This document shows positions 56,042 through 64,000 of a stretch of DNA of 64,000 nt, piece after piece. Every line of letters begins with the position of its first letter. The first letter of the stretch is position 1. Both the position numbers and the translations under genes were made by a program. The notes below the pieces were generated by a model. It did no database searches. It had not been told where the DNA came from and saw only the letters and a program-made list of their open reading frames with translations. The stretch is taken from assembly GCF_025136295.1 (NCBI RefSeq), contig NZ_CP062788.1, forward strand, positions 2,683,588 through 2,747,587, read 5' to 3'. Origin of the DNA: Aestuariispira ectoiniformans. GTDB taxonomy: Bacteria; Pseudomonadota; Alphaproteobacteria; UBA8366; Aestuariispiraceae.

Positions 56042-56968
56042 ATGGCTGAAATTACCGCCGCCAAGGTGAAGGAACTTCGTGATACGTCTGGCGCAGGCAT
56101 GATGGACTGCAAAAAAGCTTTGCAGGAATGCGATGGTGATCTCGATGCAGCCGTAGACTGGCTGCGTACCAAGGGCTTGGCCAAGGCTGCGAAGAAATCC
56201 GGTCGTGTTGCGGCTGAAGGCCTGGTGGCTGCCGTTGCTGAAGGCAACAAGGGCGCCCTGCTGGAAGTTAACGCGGAAACCGACTTTGTAGGCCGTAACG
56301 AAACGTTCCAGGACTACGTTGCAAACGTTGCCAAAGTCGTTCTTGAAAAAGACGGCGACCAGGATGCTGTTCTGGCTGCTGACTATCCGGGCACCGGCCG
56401 TTCCGTTGCAGACCAGCTGACCGACAACATTGCAACCATCGGCGAGAACATGAGCTTCCGTCGTTGCGCTTCTCTTTCCGTTTCCAACGGTGTTGTTGCT
56501 TCCTACATCCATTCCGCACTGAAGCCGGGCATGGGTAAGATCGGTGTTCTGGTTGCGCTGGAATCCGAAGGTGACAAGGCTGTTCTGGAAGGCCTCGGTA
56601 AGCAGATTGCCATGCATGTTGCTGCTGCCCGTCCGGAATTCTTGGATCGCGACTCCGTTGATCCGGCCGTTTTGGACCGTGAACGTGCTGTTCTGGTGGA
56701 ACAGGCTCGCGAATCCGGCAAGCCGGAAGAAATCATCGAAAAAATGATCGAAGGCCGTATTCGTAAGTATTACGAAGAAATCTGCCTGTTGGATCAGACC
56801 TTTGTGATCGACGGCGAGACCAAGGTTGCCAAGGTTGTTGAAAACGCAGCCAAGGATGCTGGCGCACCGGTCAAACTGGTTGGCTATGCCCGTTACGAAC
56901 TGGGCGAAGGCATCGAGAAGAAAGAAGACGACTTTGCCGCGGAAGTTGCTGCTGCGGTGCAGGGCTAA
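56042..56968 (+). CDS. tsf: Elongation factor Ts
   Basis: A 308-residue nucleotide exchange factor for EF-Tu. N-terminal UBA-like domain [20 protein letters not shown] (family signature, here with an extra residue) and the core motif [17 protein letters not shown] that inserts into EF-Tu. Coiled-coil and C-terminal modules are full length. A strong terminator follows. Confidence 0.98.
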   Translation: MAEITAAKVKELRDTSGAGMMDCKKALQECDGDLDAAVDWLRTKGLAKAAKKSGRVAAEGLVAAVAEGNKGALLEVNAETDFVGRNETFQDYVANVAKVVLEKDGDQDAVLAADYPGTGRSVADQLTDNIATIGENMSFRRCASLSVSNGVVASYIHSALKPGMGKIGVLVALESEGDKAVLEGLGKQIAMHVAAARPEFLDRDSVDPAVLDRERAVLVEQARESGKPEEIIEKMIEGRIRKYYEEICLLDQTFVIDGETKVAKVVENAAKDAGAPVKLVGYARYELGEGIEKKEDDFAAEVAAAVQG

Positions 56969-56985
56969 TCGCTAAGTCGCGTAAG

Positions 56986-57024
56986 AAGGCCGCCTCTCGA
57001 TTGCAGAGGCGGCCTTTATTTTGT
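56986..57024 (+). terminator. Rho-independent terminator of the rpsB-tsf operon
   Basis: A perfect 12-bp stem (56986-56997 with 57005-57016, 7-base loop) followed by TTATTTTGTT. pyrH therefore starts a new unit or relies on read-through. Confidence 0.92.
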
Positions 57025-57066
57025 TAAATCCATAGATCGAGCTGCAATTGCGGAGACCGGAAAGCA

Positions 57067-57798
57067 ATGTCTGAACCAGCATCCCCCAAATTCAAACGTG
57101 TTTTGTTGAAGATTTCCGGTGAGGCCCTCATGGGAGACCAGGAATTCGGGCTGGACCCGGAAACCGTTGCCCGTGTTGCCAAGGAAATCGCCAGTGTCCA
57201 GGAAATGGGGGTTGAGATCTGCGTGGTGATCGGTGGCGGCAACATCTTCCGCGGCGTCTCCGGGGCGGCCCAGGGTATGGAACGCACGACCGCGGACTAT
57301 ATGGGCATGCTGGCCACCGTAATGAATGCCCTGGCAATGCAGAGCGCTCTGGAAGGCCTTGGTATCTATACGCGTGTGTTGTCTGCCATTCCGATGCAGT
57401 CTGTATGCGAGCCTTACATCCGCCGGCGTGCTGTGCGTCACATGGAAAAGGGCCGGGTTGTGATCTTTGCTGCCGGAACCGGTAACCCCTTCTTTACCAC
57501 GGATACAGCCGCTGCTCTGCGCGCGTCCGAAATGGACTGCGATGCGATGCTGAAGGCGACGAAGGTGGACGGCGTTTATTCCGCGGACCCGATGAAAGAC
57601 CCCAGCGCCACGCGCTATGACAGGTTGACCTATCGCCAGGTTCTAACGGATGACTTGAAGGTTATGGACGCCTCCGCTATTGCTCTTAGCCGTGACAATA
57701 ACATCCCGATCGTTGTGTTCAGCATCTTCAATGAAGGTGGGTTTGCCCGTGTTATTCGCGGCGAAGGGCGTTATACAATCGTCACTGAGAATGTTTGA
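57067..57798 (+). CDS. pyrH: Uridylate kinase
   Basis: A 243-residue UMP kinase of the amino-acid-kinase fold. [19 protein letters not shown] (ATP phosphate site), [14 protein letters not shown] and [20 protein letters not shown] (UMP site) are intact. GGAAAG lies just before the ATG. Confidence 0.98.
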   Translation: MSEPASPKFKRVLLKISGEALMGDQEFGLDPETVARVAKEIASVQEMGVEICVVIGGGNIFRGVSGAAQGMERTTADYMGMLATVMNALAMQSALEGLGIYTRVLSAIPMQSVCEPYIRRRAVRHMEKGRVVIFAAGTGNPFFTTDTAAALRASEMDCDAMLKATKVDGVYSADPMKDPSATRYDRLTYRQVLTDDLKVMDASAIALSRDNNIPIVVFSIFNEGGFARVIRGEGRYTIVTENV

Positions 57799-57865
57799 AG
57801 AAGGCTGCATTCCTTCTAAGTGACCTTATGCTAATAACAAGAGATTCCTAATTGGGAGTAATAAC

Positions 57866-58423
57866 ATGGCTGACATCGATTTGAAGGATCTGCAACGACG
57901 CATGGATGGCGCCCTGGATGCGCTGTCGCACGAGTTTGCGGGACTGCGCACGGGGCGCGCTTCCGCCAGTTTGCTGGATCCGATCGTTGTAGACGCCTAC
58001 GGAAGTATGGTTCCGTTGAACCAGGTGGCCGGGGTAACTGTGCCTGAAGCACGGATGCTGATGGTAACAGTTTGGGACAATACGGTGATCAAAGCCGTCG
58101 AAAAGGCCATTCGCGAGTCCGATCTCGGCTTGAACCCGATGACGGAAGGCAATGCCATTCGTATCCCGATTCCAGAACTGAACGAAGAACGCCGTACGGA
58201 ACTGACCCGTGTTGCCGGGCGTTACGCCGAAGCCGCCCGAGTTGCCGTTCGCAACGTGCGTCGCGATGGTATGGATCATCTTAAAAAAGCCGAAAAGGAC
58301 GGTGACATTAGCAAGGATGATGCACATCGCCTGTCGGATCAGATCCAGAAACTGACAGACGATCACATCAAAAAAGTTGATGAAGCACTCGTGGCAAAAG
58401 AAGAAGAGATCATGCAGGTCTGA
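57866..58423 (+). CDS. frr: Ribosome recycling factor
   Basis: A 185-residue RRF, splitting post-termination ribosomes with EF-G. The three-helix bundle and beta/alpha domain are recognised by [39 protein letters not shown] and [18 protein letters not shown]. Normal length; usual place after pyrH. Confidence 0.98.
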   Translation: MADIDLKDLQRRMDGALDALSHEFAGLRTGRASASLLDPIVVDAYGSMVPLNQVAGVTVPEARMLMVTVWDNTVIKAVEKAIRESDLGLNPMTEGNAIRIPIPELNEERRTELTRVAGRYAEAARVAVRNVRRDGMDHLKKAEKDGDISKDDAHRLSDQIQKLTDDHIKKVDEALVAKEEEIMQV

Positions 58424-58454
58424 TTTTGCCTAGAGCAGCAGGTGGTCTTTTCGG

Positions 58455-59189
58455 ATGACGAATAACAGTAGCGATACAGAGCAGGTACCAACGCATATTG
58501 CCGTCATAATGGACGGCAATGGGCGCTGGGCGAAATCCCGTGGCTTGCCGAGAGTGGCGGGACACCGTGCCGGTGCGGATGCCGTACGCCGAATTGTCGA
58601 AGCTGCTGCATCGGCTGGTGTCAGTTATCTGACCTTGTATAGTTTCTCATCCGAGAACTGGAAGCGGCCGGAAGAGGAAGTAAGAGACCTGATGGGTCTG
58701 TTGCGCCGGTATCTGAAGGCCGAGATCGCAGAGCTGCACGGCAAGGACATCCGTTTCAAGGTTATTGGAGACAGGAAGCGTCTGGCACCCGACATCATTC
58801 GTCTGATCGAAGATGCTGAAGAGATGACAGCAGAGAACAGTCGTATGACGCTTGTTCTTGCGCTTAGTTATGGCGCGCGCGAAGAAATAGCATCGGCGGC
58901 CAGGAAATTGGCACAGTCGGCCGCAATGGGATTGATCAATCCCGAAGCGATTGATGAGGAAGTATTCGCCGCCCATTTGTATACGGGTGGAATACCCGAC
59001 CCGGACCTGCTGATCCGGACAAGTGGCGAGCAGCGCATAAGCAACTTCCTGCTTTGGCAAATGGCTTATACGGAGTTCACTTTCGTTGACAAGTTCTGGC
59101 CTGACTTCAGTGAAGAAGACCTAGGCCAGGCAATTAGAGATTACAGCAAACGCGAGCGTAGATATGGAGCCGTCGTCCACAACCGCTAA
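58455..59189 (+). CDS. uppS: Isoprenyl (undecaprenyl) diphosphate synthase
   Basis: A 244-residue cis-prenyltransferase making the C55 lipid carrier. HIAVIMDGNGRWAKSRGLPR with catalytic Asp20, TLYSFSSENWKRPEEEV and the C-terminal GGIPDPDLLIRTSGEQRISN and LLWQMAYTEFTF, all family hallmarks. Its 3' end overlaps cdsA by 26 bases. Confidence 0.97.
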   Translation: MTNNSSDTEQVPTHIAVIMDGNGRWAKSRGLPRVAGHRAGADAVRRIVEAAASAGVSYLTLYSFSSENWKRPEEEVRDLMGLLRRYLKAEIAELHGKDIRFKVIGDRKRLAPDIIRLIEDAEEMTAENSRMTLVLALSYGAREEIASAARKLAQSAAMGLINPEAIDEEVFAAHLYTGGIPDPDLLIRTSGEQRISNFLLWQMAYTEFTFVDKFWPDFSEEDLGQAIRDYSKRERRYGAVVHNR

Positions 59190-59976
59190 GGTCAAGAGTG
59201 GCGGCTTGGCAAAGCGTGTTCTTTCCGCATTGGTCATTTTGCCGGTAACCCTGGTTCCCGTCTGGTTAGGCGGCGAGGCATTTTTGGGGCTTCTGGCCGT
59301 TTTGGCCGTCTTAAGCTGCCTGGAGTGGGCTACGATCAGCGGCGAAAGCCGCCGCTGGATTGGAGTAGCGCTTGCCGTGTTGGTTCTGGCCGGAACCTAT
59401 GGCCTGCACCAATATCCGTTACCTGCCATGATTTGGGGAGGACTTGCCCTATTTGCCATTGGGGGCTTCCTTGGTATCAGGTCAGGTCGCTCAACAGCGC
59501 TTTTAACCGGCTTTGGTGCGGTATACATGAGCGTCGCTTTTTATGCCGCATGGTATCTGCGTGTTTCGAGCGACGGGCTGGCAACCTTCCTGTGGCTTTG
59601 TGCTATGGTGGTTATGACCGATGTTGGTGCCTATGCTGCCGGCAAGACTATTGGTGGCGCAAAACTGGCCCCTAAAATCAGCCCGAACAAAACCTGGGCG
59701 GGCCTGATTGGCGGTATGTTGGCGTCGTCTTTGGCAGCTGTTTGTTTCGCAGCTTATCTGGAAAAACCACTAGTTCTTTTTGCTGTTGTCGGGGCGTCTG
59801 TCACCATCGTGGCGCAAATGGGCGATTTGCTCGAGTCCAGCATGAAGCGCCGTGCTGGCGTGAAGGATTCCAGCCACCTGATTCCCGGTCATGGTGGCGT
59901 CCTGGATCGCCTCGATGGGTTTTTGTCTGCTTCTATTTGGCTATTCCTGCTGCTTCTCTATAGTAACGGTCTGTGA
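59164..59976 (+). CDS. cdsA: Phosphatidate cytidylyltransferase
   Basis: A 270-residue inner-membrane enzyme with about seven helices making CDP-diacylglycerol. The C-terminal signature SSMKRRAGVKDSSHLIPGHG followed by GVLDRLDGF is complete, preceded by KISPNKTWAGLIGGM. The N-terminus overlaps uppS; a later start would remove the first 10 polar residues only. Confidence 0.96.
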   Translation: MEPSSTTAKVKSGGLAKRVLSALVILPVTLVPVWLGGEAFLGLLAVLAVLSCLEWATISGESRRWIGVALAVLVLAGTYGLHQYPLPAMIWGGLALFAIGGFLGIRSGRSTALLTGFGAVYMSVAFYAAWYLRVSSDGLATFLWLCAMVVMTDVGAYAAGKTIGGAKLAPKISPNKTWAGLIGGMLASSLAAVCFAAYLEKPLVLFAVVGASVTIVAQMGDLLESSMKRRAGVKDSSHLIPGHGGVLDRLDGFLSASIWLFLLLLYSNGL

Positions 59977-59979
59977 CTT

Positions 59980-61143
59980 ATGTCTGATAAAAAGCGCGTA
60001 ACGATCCTGGGAGCAACCGGTTCGGTAGGCCAAAGCACGGTTGACTTGATTCGGCGAAATCGTGACCAGTTCGAAATTGGTGCGCTGACTGCCAACTCAA
60101 ATGTTGAGGCTTTGGCTTCCCTGGCGAGGGAATTTTCCCCGCAGGTAGTCGCAATTGCCGACAGTTCGCGATATGGCGCGCTCTGCGATGCACTGGCCGG
60201 GACAGGTATTTCCGTTCTGTGCGGTCAGGAAGGCATCGTGGAGGCCTCGGCGCTGCCGGTTGACTGGACAATGGCCGCAATTGTTGGTGCGGCAGGTCTT
60301 CAGCCGACAATGACGGCTGTTCAGCAGGGTAAGACCGTGGCTTTTGCCAATAAGGAATGCCTTGTTTGTGCCGGCGACCTGATGATGGCTGATATACGGA
60401 AGTATGGCACAACCTTCTTGCCTGTTGATTCCGAACATAATGCCATTTTCCAGGTCTTTGAGAATACCCAGCGGGAAAAGATCGAACGGCTGGTTCTGAC
60501 GGGGTCCGGGGGGCCGTTCAGGACGGTCAACCGTGAGGTGATGGCATCCGCTACGCGGGCGCAGGCGCTTGCCCATCCGAATTGGAGCATGGGGGCAAAG
60601 ATCTCCATTGATTCCGCGACCATGATGAATAAGGGACTGGAATTCATCGAGGCCTGTTATCTATTTGATATGCCTGCTGAAAAGATCGACATTCTGGTTC
60701 ATCCCCAATCGGTGATCCACTCAATGGTGGAATATGCCGATGGCTCCATTCTGGCCCAACTTGGGTCGCCAGACATGCGTACGCCGATCGCATATTGCCT
60801 GGGGTGGCCGGATCGTATGGATGCACCGGTTGAAAAGCTTGATTTTGTTAAGCTTTCTAGGATGGATTTTGAGGCGCCGGATTATAAAAAATTCCCAGCT
60901 CTGCGCCTTGCACGTGAAGCGCATGCGGCAGGGATGTCAGCAACTGTAACCCTGAATGCAGCCAATGAAATAGCAGTCGCTGCCTTCCTTGATGATCGGA
61001 TCAGGTTTCTTGATATTACGAATATTGTGGAAGACTGCTTGAATCATCAGGAAATGCTTCCAATTTCTTCAGTGGACGATGTGATTGCCCTCGACGGCAT
61101 CGTCAGGCGGCTTGCATCCCGTAAGCTTGATGAAATGTCTTAG
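59980..61143 (+). CDS. dxr: 1-deoxy-D-xylulose 5-phosphate reductoisomerase
   Basis: A 387-residue enzyme of the MEP isoprenoid pathway, reducing DXP to MEP. NADPH motif TILGATGSVGQSTVDLI at the N-terminus, metal and substrate loops FLPVDSEHNAIFQ, TGSGGPFRTV and NKGLEFIEACYLF. It supplies isoprenoid units to the uppS product encoded nearby. Confidence 0.98.
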   Translation: MSDKKRVTILGATGSVGQSTVDLIRRNRDQFEIGALTANSNVEALASLAREFSPQVVAIADSSRYGALCDALAGTGISVLCGQEGIVEASALPVDWTMAAIVGAAGLQPTMTAVQQGKTVAFANKECLVCAGDLMMADIRKYGTTFLPVDSEHNAIFQVFENTQREKIERLVLTGSGGPFRTVNREVMASATRAQALAHPNWSMGAKISIDSATMMNKGLEFIEACYLFDMPAEKIDILVHPQSVIHSMVEYADGSILAQLGSPDMRTPIAYCLGWPDRMDAPVEKLDFVKLSRMDFEAPDYKKFPALRLAREAHAAGMSATVTLNAANEIAVAAFLDDRIRFLDITNIVEDCLNHQEMLPISSVDDVIALDGIVRRLASRKLDEMS

Positions 61144-61154
61144 TGGAATGCTCA

Positions 61155-62267
61155 ATGGATAGTTTTTTTGCATCAATCGGTTATGGCAATTTTGTTATTG
61201 TCCTTGGCATTCTGATATTCGTGCATGAGATGGGGCACTATCTGGTGGCCCGCTGGTGTGGCGTGCATGTACAGGTATTCTCCATCGGATTCGGCCCTGA
61301 ATTGTTCGGCTGGACGGATTCAAAGGGCACACGTTGGAAAGTCTCGCTTTTCCCGCTTGGTGGCTACGTCAAGATGTTCGGCGAGGGAAGTGCGTCAACC
61401 GAAGAACACCAGCGTGAGGACCAAAGCATTACCGCGGCGGAACAAGCGGTCTCTTTCGCGCATAAATCCGTTGGACAGCGTGCGGCGATCGTCGCGGCTG
61501 GGCCGGTCGCCAATTTCCTGCTGGCTATTGTTGTATTCTTCGGACTGTTTGTCAGTATCGGTCAACCTGTGTTTCCCGATTTCAAAGAGACAGGAATTGC
61601 CAGCGTTGTGAAAGGATCCGCTGCGGAAGAGGCAGGGTTCCAGTCCGGCGACCGTATTCTCGCGGTAGAGGGCAAAGAAATCAGTGATTTCACCGATCTT
61701 GTTCGTATCGTGTCTGAAAGTGATGGGCGCCTGCTACACTTTGATATCTGGCGGAATGATCAGGCTCTTCAGTTAGCAGCATCGCCCAGAAAAGAGGACG
61801 TGGAAACCGCAGACGGCCAGACAGTAAGCGTATATCGGCTTGGAGTGGCCGCGCCGGGAATCCATTACGAGAAACTACCGCTGGCTGAGGCGGCGATACA
61901 ATCTGTCATGCATACTGGAACTGTCACTGCAGAAACTTTTAAGGGGGTGATGGGGCTCATTTCCGGGCATGGGAACCTGAACGATGCCGGCGGTCCGGTG
62001 CGCATTGCTCAAATGTCAAAGGATGTAGGTGAAATCGGTTTCGTCGCGGTTCTTGGCTTCGTCGCAGTCCTGTCCATTAATCTGGGGCTGCTGAACTTGT
62101 TCCCAATTCCGGTCCTGGATGGCGGACATCTTCTTTTCTATGTTTTTGAAGCGGTTCTAGGGCGCCCTGTTAATGCACGAATTCAGGAGATTAGTCTCCG
62201 AATTGGCGTCAGTCTGTTACTGGCGGTGATGGTTCTGTTTACAGCCAATGACATATTGAATTCCTGA
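61155..62267 (+). CDS. rseP: RIP metalloprotease RseP
   Basis: A 370-residue intramembrane site-2 protease. Zinc motif VHEMGHYLVARWCGV near the N-terminus, one PDZ domain (about 120-205, GSAAEEAGFQSGDRILAVEG), and the third zinc ligand in NLFPIPVLDGGHLLFY. A GTG at 61143 overlapping the dxr stop is in frame, but GGA at 61145-61147 suits the ATG at 61155. Involved in envelope stress signalling and signal peptide clearance; paired with bamA as usual. Confidence 0.95.
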   Translation: MDSFFASIGYGNFVIVLGILIFVHEMGHYLVARWCGVHVQVFSIGFGPELFGWTDSKGTRWKVSLFPLGGYVKMFGEGSASTEEHQREDQSITAAEQAVSFAHKSVGQRAAIVAAGPVANFLLAIVVFFGLFVSIGQPVFPDFKETGIASVVKGSAAEEAGFQSGDRILAVEGKEISDFTDLVRIVSESDGRLLHFDIWRNDQALQLAASPRKEDVETADGQTVSVYRLGVAAPGIHYEKLPLAEAAIQSVMHTGTVTAETFKGVMGLISGHGNLNDAGGPVRIAQMSKDVGEIGFVAVLGFVAVLSINLGLLNLFPIPVLDGGHLLFYVFEAVLGRPVNARIQEISLRIGVSLLLAVMVLFTANDILNS

Positions 62268-62305
62268 TGGTGATAAAAATCATTATTACCTTCTGGTACT
62301 AAGCC

Positions 62306-62338
62306 TATTTTATTGTTATTCAAAGCGACAATAAAATA
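62306..62338. repeat. AT-rich inverted repeat upstream of bamA
   Basis: TATTTTATTGT (62306-62316) and ACAATAAAATA (62328-62338) are a perfect 11-bp inverted repeat around an 11-base centre, in a strongly AT-rich island between rseP and bamA. Confidence 0.65.
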
Positions 62339-62361
62339 TTTAGAGTCAGTCTAGGAGCAGA

Positions 62362-64000
62362 GTGTTGCGCTTCTTTGAGGGTATGGGGAAACGCACCGCA
62401 AAGGTGTTTGTTGTTTCGCTCGTTGGGGGAATGGTAAGCCAGATCCCGCTGGTTTACGCACAGTCAGTGCCACCGGTAATCGCACCGGAGCCTGCTGAAG
62501 GTGGTGCTGCACCGGAAAATAATGCACCAATACGGCCAAAGCCGGGACAGGCTACCGTTCGTAATATCGTCGTGCAGGGCGCACAGCGAATTGAACGCGA
62601 AACTGTATTGTCTTATCTCGCCCTTAAAGAAGGCGACCCGATTGATGCCTCACGCATCAACAAGTCTCTGAAAACGCTTTTTGCGACGGGCCTGTTTGCC
62701 GACGTCGCGATTCACCAGGAAGGCCGGGATATTGTCATCCGGGTTGTGGAAAACCCGATTATTAACCGGGTTGCCTTCGAAGGGAACAAACGCGTTAAGG
62801 ACGACGTCCTTGAGGCGGAGACGCAGTTGCGGCCTCGTGTCGTTTATACGCGCACACGTGTTCAAAGTGATGTTCGTCGAATTCTGGAAGTCTATCGCCG
62901 CAGCGGTCGTTTCGCAGCCCGCGTAGAACCGAAGGTAATCCAGAAAGGCCAGAATCGTGTCGATCTGGTTTATGAAATTGAAGAAGGTCCGGATACCGGC
63001 GTTCACAAGATCAGCTTCATTGGGAACAGGTTTGTCTCCGACAGTGCACTTCGTGATGAAATCATCACGAAGGAGACGAGATGGTACCGTTTCCTGAGTA
63101 GTGCGGATACCTATGATCCGGATAAGCTGACCTTCGACCGGGAACTCCTCCGGCGTTTCTATCTGGCAAATGGTTTTGCCGATTTCCGGGTCTCGTCTGC
63201 CGTCGCCGAACTGTCTGAAGACCGCACCGGCTTTTTCCTGACCTTTACGGTGGAAGAGGGGGATCGGTACCGGTTTGGCGATTTCAATGTGGTTTCGAAG
63301 ATCAAGGATATTGATCCGGAACCCTTGAAGCAGATGCTCGAACTGAAAAGCGGCGACTGGTACAATGCCGACCAGGTTGATGAGACGATCCTTAAAATGA
63401 CCGATTTCGTCGGGAGTAAAGGATATGCTTTCGTCGACATCCGGCCGGTGATCGAACGTGACCGTGAAAATAAAACGATCAACATCACCTTCGAAATTCT
63501 GGATGCGCCTAAAGTCTACGTTGAGCGAATTGATATTCGCGGCAACGTCCGCACCATGGATAAAGTCATTCGTCGCGAATTCCAGTTGGTTGAAGGTGAT
63601 GCTTTCAATACGGCCAAACTGCGTCGGTCGCGAGACCGCATTCGTGCACTGGGTTTCTTCAAATCCGCAGAAGTGAACAATATTCCCGGAAGCCGACCTG
63701 ACAGCACTATTGTTCAGGTTGATGTGGAAGAGCAGTCGACCGGTGAAATTTCTGTTGGCGCCGGTTTCTCCACCACGAGCGGTTTGCTTGGGGAAGTGGC
63801 GTTCCGTGAACGAAACCTGCTGGGTAAAGGCCAGGATCTTAAAGTTGCGACCAGCCTCGGCCAGAAAGAAACGACCCTGGACCTCTCCTTCACGGAACCA
63901 TATTTCCTCGACAAAGAGCTGTCAGCGGGCTTTGACGCCTTCCACACAGTCAAGGACGAACAGGATCGTTCTTCTTACGACTCCCGTGAGACCGGTGGCG
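62362..64000 (+). CDS. bamA: Outer membrane protein assembly factor BamA (partial)
   Basis: The N-terminal 546 residues or so of BamA; the frame runs off the right edge. Start choices are GTG 62362, TTG 62365 and ATG 62383; AGGAG at 62353-62357 favours the first two. A signal peptide follows (VFVVSLVGGMVSQIPLVYAQ). Five POTRA domains can be traced, beginning at about RNIVVQGAQRIERE, INRVAFEGNKRVKDD, HKISFIGNRFVSD, YRFGDFNVVSK and VERIDIRGNVRTMDK, then the barrel begins at GEISVGAGFSTTSGLLGEV. It inserts beta-barrel proteins into the outer membrane. Confidence 0.96.
   Translation, partial: MLRFFEGMGKRTAKVFVVSLVGGMVSQIPLVYAQSVPPVIAPEPAEGGAAPENNAPIRPKPGQATVRNIVVQGAQRIERETVLSYLALKEGDPIDASRINKSLKTLFATGLFADVAIHQEGRDIVIRVVENPIINRVAFEGNKRVKDDVLEAETQLRPRVVYTRTRVQSDVRRILEVYRRSGRFAARVEPKVIQKGQNRVDLVYEIEEGPDTGVHKISFIGNRFVSDSALRDEIITKETRWYRFLSSADTYDPDKLTFDRELLRRFYLANGFADFRVSSAVAELSEDRTGFFLTFTVEEGDRYRFGDFNVVSKIKDIDPEPLKQMLELKSGDWYNADQVDETILKMTDFVGSKGYAFVDIRPVIERDRENKTINITFEILDAPKVYVERIDIRGNVRTMDKVIRREFQLVEGDAFNTAKLRRSRDRIRALGFFKSAEVNNIPGSRPDSTIVQVDVEEQSTGEISVGAGFSTTSGLLGEVAFRERNLLGKGQDLKVATSLGQKETTLDLSFTEPYFLDKELSAGFDAFHTVKDEQDRSSYDSRETGG

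Noticed and set aside
1-64000. CRISPR arrays, insertion sequences, prophage or defence genes
   Set aside because: No spaced short repeats, transposase, integrase or known defence domains were found on either strand.

Overview
The window is a stretch of an alphaproteobacterial chromosome of moderate GC content. Evidence includes the mitochondrial-type nuoABCDEFGHIJKLMN order with separate nuoC and nuoD, the tig-clpP-clpX-lon-hup block, a short bacterial ProS, RNase J downstream of birA-coaX, and the run dnaE | rpsB-tsf-pyrH-frr-uppS-cdsA-dxr-rseP-bamA. The overall look is that of Rhodospirillales/Sneathiellales/Kiloniellales-type marine or host-associated bacteria; I cannot place it more precisely without a search. 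No phage, insertion sequence, CRISPR array or defence island is visible.

Region 1 (1-12.9 kb) is metabolic and accessory. It opens with a three-gene operon (acyl-CoA dehydrogenase, NDP-forming acyl-CoA ligase, CaiD-type dehydratase) that looks like a carnitine/crotonobetaine or related acyl-CoA module. A convergent membrane c-di-GMP phosphodiesterase with a ruined GGDEF site follows. Next come an acetylpolyamine amidohydrolase and an omega-amino acid:pyruvate aminotransferase (polyamine/beta-alanine catabolism), malate synthase A with slyX upstream, a PilZ protein and the NAD(P)HX repair enzyme.

Region 2 (13-20.7 kb) is protein quality control: tRNA-Leu, trigger factor, ClpP, ClpX, Lon and HU, then tRNA-Val. 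Region 3 (20.9-27 kb) has homogentisate dioxygenase and fumarylacetoacetase (tyrosine catabolism) divergent from a DctPQM TRAP transporter. Three copies of a GTTTC-N4-GAAAC motif lie between them. Two tRNA-Asp genes then sit in a 167-bp tandem duplication that includes their promoter.

Region 4 (27.4-46.1 kb) is the complete 14-gene complex I operon, running into birA, coaX, rnj, mce, a DUF1467 gene and a small exported protein of unknown function. Region 5 (46.1-64 kb) holds an isolated cobD-like gene, proS, lolC/lolD, an internally deleted chemoreceptor remnant and dnaE. It ends with the translation/envelope cluster rpsB-tsf-pyrH-frr-uppS-cdsA-dxr-rseP-bamA, with bamA cut by the window edge.

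Most of the window is conserved core genome. I did not find a convincing new multi-gene system. The most interesting leads are the putative operator array between hmgA and dctP, the acyl-CoA operon with its unusual ligase and an Asp at the usual catalytic Glu position, the gutted chemoreceptor, the c-di-GMP enzyme with a dead cyclase domain, and several strong RNA hairpins placed between genes.
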